Source: Chryseobacterium jejuense | GTDB taxonomy: Bacteria; Bacteroidota; Bacteroidia; Flavobacteriales; Weeksellaceae | Assembly (NCBI RefSeq): GCF_017877355.1 | Contig: NZ_JAGIPR010000005.1 | Coordinates: 1 to 64,000, forward strand | Direction of reading: 5' to 3' | DNA length: 64,000 nt | Shown here: in pieces, positions 51,035 to 59,532 of the stretch | Numbering within the stretch: position 1 is the first letter of the stretch | Layout: every line of letters begins with the position of its first letter | Program-made: the position numbers and the translations under genes | The notes under the pieces: generated by a model | Told to the model about the DNA's origin: nothing | Databases searched by the model: none | Seen by the model: only the letters and a program-made list of their open reading frames with translations

Positions 51035-52669
51035 ATGAAAAGAATCTTACTTTTTATTTTCCTCACACTCCTATTTTCCTGCAAAAAGGAAAGTAAAATT
51101 CTGCATGAAGATTCTAATTATCAAAAGGCCAGATCCTGTAGAGATTCTTATGTAACAGACTCCGCTTTCTACTATTATAACTTGGCTAAGAATGATTTTC
51201 TGAAAGTCTCTGATTCTTTAGGTGTAGGTAATTCTTTAGTAAATATGGCAGTCATCCAAACCAATAAGGGCGATTTCTTTGGAGGAATTGAGTCATCGCT
51301 TGAGGCCAATAAATTTCTAAAAAAAAATAAAGATAGCGCCCATAGAAAAGCTCTTGCGGCAAACTATAACAATATTGGTCTTTCCTTTCACTTTCTTAAA
51401 GATTTTGAAAAATCCTCATTATATTATATCAAGACATTACAATATATTGATAGTGATGAAGACAGAAATTTATGCTATAACAATATCGGAGATTTATTAA
51501 TAAGCCAAGGAAAGTTTGATTCAGCAAAAATTTATTTAGAAAAAGCACTGATTACTAAAGATAGTGGAACTCTATCTAAAGTTATAAACAATCTGGCCAA
51601 AGTAAAATATCTCATTAATAATGATTATAATCCATTGCCAGAATTTTATCACGCATTAAAAATAAGAGAATTAAGAAATGATGAATTGGGTAGAAACTCT
51701 AGTTTTGAAACGTTATCCACCTATTTTCTTAATAGAGATAACAATCTCTCATTATCTTTTGCTAAAAATATGCTGGATGCTGCACTAAAAAATGAAAGCC
51801 CTGATGATCAGATAACAGCATTAAAAAGAATCATAACTTTAGATAGTAAAAACTATTTGCAAAACTTTCAAAAGTTTGATTCAATAAACGATCATCTGCA
51901 GATCACTCAAAGTAAACATAAAAACCAGTTTGCTCTAATACGATTTGATGTAGAGAAAATCACTAAAGAGAGTACTGAAAAAAGCAATAGTATATTAAAA
52001 CTTTTGATTGGAGTTGTCATATTAATTGTTGCCATCATATTTATTATTCTCGGCTACAGAAGACGACAGCTAAAATTAAAACAAGAAAAAGAACTTGAGA
52101 TAAAGAACACTCAGCTTTTAATGTCTAAAAAAGTTCACGATGTAGTGGCCAATGGTATTTATCAGGTAATGACTAAGATTGAAAATCAGGAAAACTTTGA
52201 TAAAGATAAAGCCCTTGATGAACTGGAATTTGTCTATGAGAAATCCAGAGATATCTCCTATGAGAAAGAAGAGACTAATGATACTGTAGAATTTGCTGAA
52301 AGAATTTTCAACCTTATTGAATCCTTTAGAAACAGTAATGTAAATCCATTTGTTACCGGAAATAGTCAAAATATGTGGAATGGAGTGGATGCAGCAGCTC
52401 AGGACGAAATCTTTCAGGTAATCCGTGAGCTATTGGTGAATATGAGAAAACACAGTCAGGCCAGTCTTGTTGGTTTTAAATTTGAGGAAAATAACGGGCG
52501 TATACATATTCAATATAAAGATAATGGAATTGGCATTCAGGGAGAAATGATTCATGGAAATGGATTATCAAATACGGTTTCCCGTATTGAAAAAATAAAA
52601 GGGACCATTATTTTTGACAATAAAACAGAAAAAGGATTGAAAATTAATATTTCATTCCCTACTTCTTAA
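51035..52669 (+). CDS. TPR-containing sensor histidine kinase
   Basis: 544 residues. The N-terminus is lipoprotein-like (LLFSC, Cys16). The sensor region (about 20-290) is built of helical TPR-like repeats (SLGVGNSLVNMAVIQTNKGD, KALAANYNNIGLSFHF, CYNNIGDLLISQGKF). A membrane segment follows (320-340). The phosphoacceptor is probably His368 (SKKVHDVVANGIYQVM, HisKA_3 type), and the ATPase has the N box RELLVNMRKHS (464-474), DNGIGI and GNGLSNT. TPR sensors bind peptides or proteins. Its response regulator follows after 12 bp. Confidence 0.85.
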   Translation: MKRILLFIFLTLLFSCKKESKILHEDSNYQKARSCRDSYVTDSAFYYYNLAKNDFLKVSDSLGVGNSLVNMAVIQTNKGDFFGGIESSLEANKFLKKNKDSAHRKALAANYNNIGLSFHFLKDFEKSSLYYIKTLQYIDSDEDRNLCYNNIGDLLISQGKFDSAKIYLEKALITKDSGTLSKVINNLAKVKYLINNDYNPLPEFYHALKIRELRNDELGRNSSFETLSTYFLNRDNNLSLSFAKNMLDAALKNESPDDQITALKRIITLDSKNYLQNFQKFDSINDHLQITQSKHKNQFALIRFDVEKITKESTEKSNSILKLLIGVVILIVAIIFIILGYRRRQLKLKQEKELEIKNTQLLMSKKVHDVVANGIYQVMTKIENQENFDKDKALDELEFVYEKSRDISYEKEETNDTVEFAERIFNLIESFRNSNVNPFVTGNSQNMWNGVDAAAQDEIFQVIRELLVNMRKHSQASLVGFKFEENNGRIHIQYKDNGIGIQGEMIHGNGLSNTVSRIEKIKGTIIFDNKTEKGLKINISFPTS

Positions 52670-52681
52670 AATGAAAAAGAA

Positions 52682-53347
52682 ATGTTTAAAAAAATTTTAA
52701 TAGCCGAAGACCACGAAAGCATCAGTATTTCTGTACAAAAAACACTGGAAGAACTTAATATACCCCATTCGGACTATGTATCATATTGTGATGATGCATT
52801 AGCAAAGATTCAGAAATCGCACCGGGAAGGAGATCATTATGATTTATTAATTACAGACCTTTATTATGAAGAAGATCATCATGAACAAACACTGAAAGAT
52901 GGTAAAGAACTCATTCAGGCCATAAAAAAGATACAGCCTTCTCTTAAAACCATTGTATTTTCTGCTGAGCACAGATCCGGGGTTATAGATTCTCTCTTTA
53001 AAGAATATGGAATTAATGGTTTTGTACGTAAAGCCAGAAATGATTCCAAAGAGCTGAAAAAAGCAGTAGCCTCCGTTTATGACAATAAAAACTATTTGTC
53101 TTTGGACCTTAAACAGGATGTAAAACAACTGAACAGCTATGAGTTTACCGAATATGATATTATCTTGGTCTCTCTTCTCGCTCAAGGAGTTCTGCAAAAA
53201 AACATTCCTGTGTATCTCCAAAATAACAATATCAAACCCAACAGCCTGAGCAGTGTTGAAAAGAAACTGAACAGCCTGAAAGAAGAACTTGGAATTACCA
53301 GTAACGAACAGCTTGTTGCTTTTTGTAAAGATCTGGGAATTATTTAG
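52682..53347 (+). CDS. Response regulator with LuxR-like helix-turn-helix
   Basis: 221 residues. The receiver has the acidic pair Glu9-Asp10, phosphoacceptor Asp59 (LLITDLYY), Ser94 (VFSAEH) and Lys117 (FVRKAR), all the expected residues. The output domain (about 150-221) resembles a divergent NarL/LuxR helix-turn-helix (EFTEYDIILVSLLAQGVLQKNI, SSVEKKLNSLKEELG). It is the partner of the upstream kinase. The phased TGTCCA repeats at 50471-50497 are a candidate binding site. Confidence 0.88.
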   Translation: MFKKILIAEDHESISISVQKTLEELNIPHSDYVSYCDDALAKIQKSHREGDHYDLLITDLYYEEDHHEQTLKDGKELIQAIKKIQPSLKTIVFSAEHRSGVIDSLFKEYGINGFVRKARNDSKELKKAVASVYDNKNYLSLDLKQDVKQLNSYEFTEYDIILVSLLAQGVLQKNIPVYLQNNNIKPNSLSSVEKKLNSLKEELGITSNEQLVAFCKDLGII

Positions 53348-53370
53348 ACTAAAAACATCTCACCTTTTAT

Positions 53371-53403
53371 AAAACCTTTCAAAATTTTGAAAGGTTTTTT
53401 TGT
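53371..53403 (+). terminator. Terminator of the kinase/regulator operon
   Basis: AAAACCTTTCAAAA and TTTTGAAAGGTTTT are perfect 14-nt arms, followed by T. Confidence 0.85.
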
Positions 53404-53441
53404 TTTACGGGTTCCCGTAAGGATAGGGTTTTAAAGAGTTA

Positions 53442-53449
53442 TATTTTTG
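53442..53449 (+). promoter_or_regulatory. -7 promoter box of the 53470 operon
   Basis: TATTTTTG matches TAnnTTTG, 20 bp before the ATG. Confidence 0.65.
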
Positions 53450-53469
53450 ACCCATAAACAAAAACAATC

Positions 53470-53733
53470 ATGGAATACAAAGTAGTACCATTTGTTGCCA
53501 CTGCCAATCAACAAAATATGGGTTCAAAAAATATAGCAGAACAATTAGACAATTTAATAAAAGTGCACACTAGTGACGGTTGGGAATATCTAAGGTTAGA
53601 AAGTGTATCCACATTTATACAACCTGTTGACGGATGCTTTGGGCTTGGCCATAAACCAGGCTATATGACATCTTACCAAATGGTTGTTTTTTCAAAAAAA
53701 GAAAATGAAAAATCTATTAGTTCTTCTTATTAA
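53470..53733 (+). CDS. DUF4177-like small protein
   Basis: 87 residues. The pattern YKVVPF at the start, LDNLIKVHTSDGWEYLRLESV in the middle and YQMVVFSK near the end fits the small DUF4177 fold (beta-alpha-beta). No catalytic site. It overlaps the yidD gene by 29 bp, so the two are read from one mRNA. Confidence 0.75.
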   Translation: MEYKVVPFVATANQQNMGSKNIAEQLDNLIKVHTSDGWEYLRLESVSTFIQPVDGCFGLGHKPGYMTSYQMVVFSKKENEKSISSSY

Positions 53734-54028
53734 AGTCTATTGGTTGGTAATTCCACCTGCGAAAAGAAGAAAATGTATTTTCAGAACAAGTTGTTCCAAA
53801 CACGTTTACGAAACAATAACAAACGAGGGATTTGTTTCTGGATTAAATGCTTTTATATATCGATTTAAAAACTGCAGATCTGGTGCATATATTTTGGAAA
53901 ATCCCTCAGGAGAAACTCAAATCATTTTACCAAATCAACAAATTCTTAATGAAATGGAAATTTCAGAAAGATTTATTAAAAATAAAAATAATCATGGGAA
54001 AATTTGTGATCACCAAAAGAGTAAATAA
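53705..54028 (+). CDS. yidD: Membrane protein insertion efficiency factor YidD
   Basis: 107 residues. The family core is clear: LLIKVYWLVIPPAKRRKCIFRTSCSKHVYETI, then RFKNCRSGAY with the conserved cysteines. YidD assists YidC-dependent insertion of membrane proteins. The canonical context near rnpA and yidC is absent. The C-terminal 35 residues are an unconserved, lysine-rich tail. It overlaps both neighbours, 29 bp upstream and 35 bp downstream. Confidence 0.85.
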   Translation: MKNLLVLLIKVYWLVIPPAKRRKCIFRTSCSKHVYETITNEGFVSGLNAFIYRFKNCRSGAYILENPSGETQIILPNQQILNEMEISERFIKNKNNHGKICDHQKSK

Positions 54029-54326
54029 AGAATATCAATTCAACCTAAAAGCTAAAAATGAAGAAATTATTCTAACCAGTGAAGGCTACGTTCAAAAGGC
54101 ATCTTGTCTTAAAGGTATAGAATCTGTAAAACTCAATTCTCAGGAAAATTCAAGATATGAAAGGAAGGTTTCAGTAAATGATAAAGACTATTTTGTTCTG
54201 AAAGCCAGAAACGGAGAAATCATTGGTAAAAGTCAATTATACAATTCTAAGGCAGCAATGGAAAATGGAATAGCTTCAGTAAAAAGCAATGCTCCTGATG
54301 CAGAAATAGTAGATGAAACCCTTTAA
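53994..54326 (+). CDS. YegP family (DUF1508) protein
   Basis: 110 residues from the ATG at 53994, with two DUF1508 repeats: YQFNLKAKNEEIILTSEGYVQKASCLKGIESVK and YFVLKARNGEIIGKSQLYNSKAAMENGIASVK. Small soluble protein, function unknown; E. coli YegP has the same two-repeat layout. The frame is open upstream, but the repeat boundary and the MGKFVI start favour this ATG, within the end of yidD. Confidence 0.88.
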   Translation: MGKFVITKRVNKEYQFNLKAKNEEIILTSEGYVQKASCLKGIESVKLNSQENSRYERKVSVNDKDYFVLKARNGEIIGKSQLYNSKAAMENGIASVKSNAPDAEIVDETL

Positions 54327-54336
54327 AAATAACATC

Positions 54337-55404
54337 ATGGATCTAAAGATTAAACTTGAGCAATTACAACAAAAAGTCGTAGCCTTAAAAGAGCAGATTG
54401 CTACTGAGGAAGCTACTAAAAATGCCTTTGTAATGCCTTTTATACAAATTTTAGGGTATGACATATTTAATCCAACTGAAGTTGTTCCTGAACATGTTTG
54501 TGATATAGGAACCAAAAAAGGAGAAAAAGTAGACTATGTGATTAAAAACAATGATGAACCAATTTTCATCATTGAGTGTAAACACTGGAAAGAAAATGCT
54601 GATGCTCATAATTCGCAGCTTCACAGATATTATCATGTTTCCAAAACACGGTTTGGAGTTCTTACGAATGGTATAATCTATAATTTTTATACTGATCTTG
54701 AAAAACCTAATATTATGGATGAAAAACCATTTTTCACTATTAATATTGAAGATTTGAAAGACAGTTCTATTAAAATACTTGAAAGTTTTACTAAGAAAGA
54801 TTACAACCTTGAAAACATTCTGGATTCCGCAGAAGCTTTAAAATATATCAAAGCGATAAGAAAAGAGTTTGAAAAAGAAATCGAGGGCCCATCTGATGAG
54901 CTCGTTAAACTTTTGGTGAACAGATTTTTTGATAAACCTATTACAGCTAGCAGATTAGTTTCTTTTAAAGAGTATACAAAAAAAGCATTAACAACCTCTA
55001 TCAATGAATCTATAAGCTTTAGGCTTAAATCTGCTCTAAGCATTAATGAACAAATTGAAAAACAAGATGATGATGTAAAAACATCACAATCTATTGATGA
55101 CAATAATGATTCTAAGATTGTTACTACTGAAGAAGAACTTGAAGGCTTTCAAATTGTAAAAGCTATCATGAGAGAAAAAATTCCTTCAGCACGTATAGCT
55201 TACAGAGACACATTATCTTATTTTGGAATTTTGCTGGATGACAACAACAGAAAACCACTTTGCAGGTTACATTTCAATACAGCTAATAAGTATATTGAAA
55301 CATTTCATAATGGGAAGGACTCCGGTGAAAAAGTACTACTCAATAATCTTGATGAAATATATAATTTTAGAGAAGAGCTTCATAAAACATTAGAAAATTA
55401 TTAA
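54337..55404 (+). CDS. Stand-alone type I restriction enzyme R-like nuclease-domain protein
   Basis: 355 residues from the ATG at 54337. An N-terminal coiled coil (LKIKLEQLQQKVVALKEQIATEEATKNAF) leads into an HsdR N-terminal-type domain with PD-(D/E)XK residues (KVDYVI, then FIIECKHW) and RYYHVSKTRFGVLTNG. A conserved C-terminal domain begins near 285 (GFQIVKAIMREKIPSARIAYRD). There is no helicase part and no adjacent methylase or specificity gene. It may be a lone nuclease or a degraded defence function. It is last in the 53470 gene group. Confidence 0.78.
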   Translation: MDLKIKLEQLQQKVVALKEQIATEEATKNAFVMPFIQILGYDIFNPTEVVPEHVCDIGTKKGEKVDYVIKNNDEPIFIIECKHWKENADAHNSQLHRYYHVSKTRFGVLTNGIIYNFYTDLEKPNIMDEKPFFTINIEDLKDSSIKILESFTKKDYNLENILDSAEALKYIKAIRKEFEKEIEGPSDELVKLLVNRFFDKPITASRLVSFKEYTKKALTTSINESISFRLKSALSINEQIEKQDDDVKTSQSIDDNNDSKIVTTEEELEGFQIVKAIMREKIPSARIAYRDTLSYFGILLDDNNRKPLCRLHFNTANKYIETFHNGKDSGEKVLLNNLDEIYNFREELHKTLENY

Positions 55405-55480
55405 ATACTTTCGACAAAATAATTTGCAATAAAACGACTCATTAACCACGAAAACTATTATATATAAAAAAACAAATACT

Positions 55481-55822
55481 ATGAAAAAACTACTTTTTAC
55501 AGGTCTTTTAGGACTTGGACTTTTATTACCCGCAAACATTTCCGCATCTACCAACAGTACTGTTTCAGCAACAGAATTTACTAAAGGCCCTGGAAAAGGC
55601 AAGAGCAAATCCAAAAAAAGCAGATCAAAAAGATCAAATTACACACCATCAAGATCGTATTCAAATTCCTCTTCTCCAAGATCTTACACTTCAGGTTCAA
55701 GAAGTAAAGGATGTACTTACAACGGAAATCAATTGTATGTAGGATCAAGAGGTGGCTGTTATTATTACTCCGGAAACAGTAAGCAATATGTAGATAGATC
55801 TTATTGCGCAGGATGCAACTAA
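55481..55822 (+). CDS. Secreted protein with PBCV-type basic adaptor domain
   Basis: 113 residues. A clear signal peptide ends near ISAST (about residue 23). A basic linker full of Lys, Ser and Arg (KGKSKSKKSRSKRSN) follows, then Ser/Tyr-rich repeats. The C-terminal 35 residues (CTYNGNQLYVGSRGGCYYYSGNSKQYVDRSYC) resemble the chlorella-virus basic adaptor domain, seen in bacteria on secreted proteins. It may bind nucleic acid or the cell surface; untested. Monocistronic. Confidence 0.72.
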   Translation: MKKLLFTGLLGLGLLLPANISASTNSTVSATEFTKGPGKGKSKSKKSRSKRSNYTPSRSYSNSSSPRSYTSGSRSKGCTYNGNQLYVGSRGGCYYYSGNSKQYVDRSYCAGCN

Positions 55823-55882
55823 TTAAAATTAATAACCATAAATCTCAAATAATCTAAAAAAACACTCAACATATAACCATTG

Positions 55883-55914
55883 AAAAAGGTATCCCTTCCG
55901 AGATACCTTTTTTA
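55883..55914. terminator. Bidirectional terminator
   Basis: AAAAAGGTATC and GATACCTTTTT are perfect 11-bp arms. It ends the secreted-protein gene and the convergent acetyltransferase gene. Confidence 0.85.
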
Positions 55915-55916
55915 TT

Positions 55917-56366
55917 TTATTTTCTAACCATTTCCGTATGTGGAATATCATCCTCCAGATACTTCTTTCCTGTATCTTCAAAACCGAAATCACCATAGAA
56001 CTTCAACAGATAATCCTGTGCTGAAATTCTGATCTCAGGAGTATGAAAACGATTTTCTATTGTGTCAACTGCATATTTAATCAATAGCTTTCCTAAACTT
56101 TTTCCTCTTGCCTTCTCCGTTGTCAGAACCCTTCCAATAGAAGTTTCATCATATTTTATCCCTTTATCGAAAATACGGCAGTAAGCCAATACATCCCCGT
56201 TTTCCTCTGCCCAAATGTGAACCGCTTTCTGATCATAATTATCCAAATCAGGGTAAGGACAGTTCTGCTCAATAACAAAAACATCAATACGAGCCTTTAA
56301 AACAGAATACAACTCAGGAACTGTAAATTCATCAAACGTTTTGATTTTCCAGATAATATTACTCAT
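55917..56366 (-). CDS. GNAT family N-acetyltransferase, ElaA-like
   Basis: 149 residues. Family features include ELYSVLKARIDVFVIEQNCPYPDLDNYDQKAVHIW, IGRVLTTEKARGKSLGKLLI (acetyl-CoA binding loop) and FYGDFGFEDTGKKYLEDDIPHTEM. ElaA-type proteins have no firmly known substrate. It overlaps the end of the GTPase gene upstream by 8 bp, so it is the last gene of that unit. Confidence 0.92.
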   Translation of the reverse strand: MSNIIWKIKTFDEFTVPELYSVLKARIDVFVIEQNCPYPDLDNYDQKAVHIWAEENGDVLAYCRIFDKGIKYDETSIGRVLTTEKARGKSLGKLLIKYAVDTIENRFHTPEIRISAQDYLLKFYGDFGFEDTGKKYLEDDIPHTEMVRK

Positions 56367-56982
56367 CGAAGCTTACACTATTTTGAATTAAAAAATCATT
56401 CGTCTTTTCTATAAAGTCTAAAATAAGATCTCCACCTTCTTTCTTCTCTGCTGAAGTAATATATAATTCAGGAAGATCCTCCCATGTTTTGTGCAGTTCT
56501 ACCTTATAATCTTCAACATTTTTAATCACAACATTTGGCTTCAGCTTATCTGACTTTGTAAAAACAATTGAAAACGGAACACCGCTTTCTCCACACCATT
56601 GGATAAATTCCAGATCAATCTTCTGTGGAGAGTGTCTTGAATCTACCAATACAAAAAGGTTCACAAGGTTTCTTCTGTTCAGAATATAATTGGTAATAAG
56701 TTTCTCAAAATCCTTTCGCAGTACTTTTGAAACCTTTGCATATCCATATCCCGGTAAATCTGTAAGATACCAGTTTTCATTAACAAGAAAATGATTAATC
56801 AGCTGGGTTTTTCCGGGAGTCTGTGATGTTTTAGCCAAGTCTTTATGATTCATCATAGCGTTGATCAACGAAGACTTTCCTACATTAGATCTTCCAATAA
56901 AAGCATACTCAGGAAGATTCGGGTCAGGACAATCCTGCCATTTTCCACTACTTTTTACAAATGTTGCTGTCTTAATAACCAT
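56359..56982 (-). CDS. ysxC: Ribosome biogenesis GTP-binding protein YihA/YsxC/EngB
   Basis: 207 residues from the ATG at 56982. G1 (FIGRSNVGKSSLINA), the G2 region (KTSQTPGKTQ), G3 (DLPGYGYAK), G4 (FTKSDK) and G5 (TSAEK) are all present in order. It acts in assembly of the large ribosomal subunit and is normally essential. An upstream TTG or ATG in frame would add ten residues not seen in the family. Confidence 0.96.
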   Translation of the reverse strand: MVIKTATFVKSSGKWQDCPDPNLPEYAFIGRSNVGKSSLINAMMNHKDLAKTSQTPGKTQLINHFLVNENWYLTDLPGYGYAKVSKVLRKDFEKLITNYILNRRNLVNLFVLVDSRHSPQKIDLEFIQWCGESGVPFSIVFTKSDKLKPNVVIKNVEDYKVELHKTWEDLPELYITSAEKKEGGDLILDFIEKTNDFLIQNSVSFDE

Positions 56983-57007
56983 TTTGAAATATATTTTAGA
57001 AAAATAA

Positions 57008-57032
57008 ACCATTAAGAAAAGCTCTTAATGGT
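57008..57032 (-). terminator. Hairpin between hydrolase and GTPase genes
   Basis: ACCATTAAGA and TCTTAATGGT form a perfect 10-bp stem with loop AAAGC. On the minus strand it is followed by T-rich DNA, so it probably ends or reduces the hydrolase transcript before the ysxC gene. Confidence 0.65.
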
Positions 57033-57046
57033 CATTTATTATGTTT

Positions 57047-57808
57047 TTAAACTTTATCTTTTATCCAGTTGTACAGGATTTCATTGAATTCATCCGGTTT
57101 TTCCATCATGGCAGCGTGACCACAATGATCTATCCAGAATAAATCCGAGTTAGGAATAAACTTATGCATATCCTCTGCCACTTCCGGTGGTGTTACATTA
57201 TCCTGTTTACCCCAGATCAGGCATGTTGGCGTCACGATCTTTGGAAGATCATTCAGCATATTATGTTTGATGGCACTTCTTGCCAGCATTACCGTTTTTA
57301 TTCCTTTCATTCTGTCATTCACCACTGCAAAAACTTCATCTACAAGATCTTCAGTAGCCACTTTGGGATCGTAAAAAACCTCTTCTGTTTTCTTTCTGAT
57401 ATAAGATCTGTCATTCTTTCTTGGAAAACTGTCTCCGAAAGTTCTTTCGTACAAACCTGAGCTACCCGTTAAAACCAGATTCTTTACCAGATCAGGTCTT
57501 GCTAAGGTCAAAATAAGCCCTACATGCCCTCCCATTGAATTTCCAACAATGGAAACAGGTCCAGAAATATGACTTTCTATAAACTTGATGATATATTTTG
57601 CAATAGTGGTAAGATTCGTATTGAGTACCGGCAAATCATAGATGGGTAACTGAGGAACATATACTTTGAATCCTCTATCCGAAAAAAAATCTACCATTTT
57701 ATCGAAATTACTCAAACCACCCATTAACCCGTGCAACAGCACTAATGGACGTCCTTCCCCAGCCTCTACATAGGAATATTTCTTTTCTTTTTTTGTACTA
57801 AATATCAT
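57047..57808 (-). CDS. Alpha/beta hydrolase
   Basis: 253 residues from the ATG at 57808. HGLMGG forms the oxyanion loop, GNSMGG carries the nucleophile Ser, the acid is probably the Asp of WGKQDNVTP, and CGHAAMMEKP holds the catalytic His. Similar to MhpC/esterase-type hydrolases; substrate unknown. An upstream in-frame TTG lies beyond the -7 box at 57831 and is rejected. Confidence 0.9.
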   Translation of the reverse strand: MIFSTKKEKKYSYVEAGEGRPLVLLHGLMGGLSNFDKMVDFFSDRGFKVYVPQLPIYDLPVLNTNLTTIAKYIIKFIESHISGPVSIVGNSMGGHVGLILTLARPDLVKNLVLTGSSGLYERTFGDSFPRKNDRSYIRKKTEEVFYDPKVATEDLVDEVFAVVNDRMKGIKTVMLARSAIKHNMLNDLPKIVTPTCLIWGKQDNVTPPEVAEDMHKFIPNSDLFWIDHCGHAAMMEKPDEFNEILYNWIKDKV

Positions 57809-57830
57809 ATAATGCCTTAATAAAGCCTTG

Positions 57831-57838
57831 CAAAAATA
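57831..57838 (-). promoter_or_regulatory. -7 promoter box of the hydrolase gene
   Basis: CAAAAATA gives TATTTTTG on the minus strand, 22 bp from the start codon. Confidence 0.65.
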
Positions 57839-58032
57839 CAAATTAAACCTCAAAAATATTTTGATTATCCTAATTTAAGATAAAAATAATATAATATTCC
57901 CCTTTTTAACTTTTTTTTTCAAAATCGCTTTATTATGGCTTAAATAACAGTTTTAACAACCGTCTACATATCAATTAATTACATTCTTAGAGCTCAATCT
58001 TTAATAAAACTTATTAACATTGAGTCAAAAAG

Positions 58033-58074
58033 TGGGAAAAAGTGGGAAATTTTGGAAATTATTATATAAATTTG
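58033..58074 (+). promoter_or_regulatory. MraZ operator and -7 box of the dcw cluster
   Basis: TGGGA at 58033 and 58043 and TGGAA at 58053 are direct repeats with an exact 10-bp period, matching the repeated TGGGA boxes known for MraZ. The -7 box TAAATTTG follows at 58067-58074, 6 bp before the mraZ start codon. MraZ bound here would control its own cluster. Confidence 0.8.
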
Positions 58075-58080
58075 TCCCAA

Positions 58081-58539
58081 ATGAAAAATTTCATTGGGAC
58101 ATATGAGTGTAAAATTGACGATAAAGGCCGCTTAAAAGTTCCTTCATCTTTAATTAAACAGATGGAAAACTTCGACGATAAGGCGTTTGTAGTCAAAAGA
58201 TCTGTGTTCCAACCCTGTCTGGAAGTCTATCCAATGAATGCATGGGATAAACTGATGGGCAAAATTAATAAACTGAACAGATTCATAAAAAAGAATGCTG
58301 ATTTCATACGAATGTTTACGGCAGGAGTAAAAACAGTAGAACTGGACAATGCGGGGAGATTACAAATATCTAAAGACCTGATGACTTTTTCAAATCTTCA
58401 GAAAGATGTAGTAATCACCAGCGCAGGAGAACTTTTCGAAATTTGGGATAAAGAAGCCTATGAACAGGTAATTTCAACCAATGAAACTGATTTTGCCAGC
58501 CTCGCCGAGGATGTAATGGGCTCTTTTGACGAAGAATAA
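58081..58539 (+). CDS. mraZ: Transcriptional regulator MraZ
   Basis: 152 residues from the ATG at 58081. Two AbrB-like half-domains are visible (MKNFIGTYECKIDDKGRLKVPSSL and TVELDNAGRLQISKDLM). It binds repeats upstream of its own gene and controls the division and cell-wall cluster. An upstream in-frame ATG at 58042 falls within the operator and precedes the -7 box, so it is not used. Confidence 0.96.
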   Translation: MKNFIGTYECKIDDKGRLKVPSSLIKQMENFDDKAFVVKRSVFQPCLEVYPMNAWDKLMGKINKLNRFIKKNADFIRMFTAGVKTVELDNAGRLQISKDLMTFSNLQKDVVITSAGELFEIWDKEAYEQVISTNETDFASLAEDVMGSFDEE

Positions 58540-58586
58540 CTGTAAAGGTTATTAAAGATTTTATGTAATAAAAAACACAATTAAGC

Positions 58587-59480
58587 ATGTATCATAACCC
58601 CGTTTTGTTGAAGCAGAGTGTAGATGATTTGGTGACGAATCCTGACGGAATCTATGTGGACTGCACCTTTGGAGGTGGTGGCCACTCAAGAGAGATTTTG
58701 AGCAGACTTTCTGACAAAGGAAAACTGTTCAGCTTCGATCAGGATCTGGATGCGCTTAAAAATACAATTGATGATCCCAGATTTACATTGGTAAATCAGA
58801 ATTTCAGATTTCTGGAAAATTCTTTACTGATGTATGGAATATCACAGATTGATGGTGTTTTGGCAGACTTAGGAGTTTCATCCCACCAGTTTGATGAAGC
58901 AGACAGAGGCTTCTCTACAAGAAGCAACGCTCCTTTGGACATGAGAATGAATGTGATGCAGAATCTTGATGCCAAAAGAGTAATTAATGAATATGGTGAA
59001 GAAGAGCTTGCAGATATTTTTTATCACTATGGAGAACTAAGAGAAGCAAGAAAACTGGCAAGGGATATTGTTCATCACAGAAAAACAAAAAGTATAGAAA
59101 CCACTGAGGATTTGAAAAAGCTGTTCAGCTATCTTCCACCTCATAAAGTGAATAAATTCTATGCACAACTTTTTCAGGCTGTAAGAATAGAAGTAAATCA
59201 GGAACTTGAAGTATTAAAAGAAATGCTGGTTCAGGCTTACAATGTTTTAAAACCGGAAGGAAGATTAGTAGTAATCTCTTACCACTCTTTAGAAGACCGT
59301 TTGGTAAAAAGGTTCCTGAAAAACGGAATGTTCGAAGGAGAACCGGAAAGAGATATCTACGGAAATTATAAAAAGGCATTCGAGTTGGTGAAGAGCAAAG
59401 CAATCATTCCGGACGATCAGGAGATTGAAGAAAACTCAAGAGCAAGAAGTGCAAAAATGAGAACAGGAATTAAAGTATAA
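58587..59480 (+). CDS. rsmH: 16S rRNA (cytosine1402-N4)-methyltransferase
   Basis: 297 residues. It methylates N4 of C1402 in 16S rRNA. SAM motif I is DCTFGGGGHSREIL, with FDQDLDAL for the ribose contact; the family block GVLADLGVSSHQFDEADRGFSTRSNAPLDMRMN and the C-terminal ISYHSLEDRLVKRF are intact. Second gene of the dcw cluster, 47 bp after mraZ. Also known as mraW. Confidence 0.97.
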   Translation: MYHNPVLLKQSVDDLVTNPDGIYVDCTFGGGGHSREILSRLSDKGKLFSFDQDLDALKNTIDDPRFTLVNQNFRFLENSLLMYGISQIDGVLADLGVSSHQFDEADRGFSTRSNAPLDMRMNVMQNLDAKRVINEYGEEELADIFYHYGELREARKLARDIVHHRKTKSIETTEDLKKLFSYLPPHKVNKFYAQLFQAVRIEVNQELEVLKEMLVQAYNVLKPEGRLVVISYHSLEDRLVKRFLKNGMFEGEPERDIYGNYKKAFELVKSKAIIPDDQEIEENSRARSAKMRTGIKV

Positions 59481-59532
59481 ATGATAAAAGATAATTGATA
59501 TTTTTTATCATTAATGAATTATAAGCAAAGCT

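Noticed and set aside
59481..59511. ATGATAAAA/TTTTATCAT hairpin between rsmH and ftsL
   Set aside because: AT-only stem with a long loop and no T-run; it would be weak and the cluster is expected to be read through.
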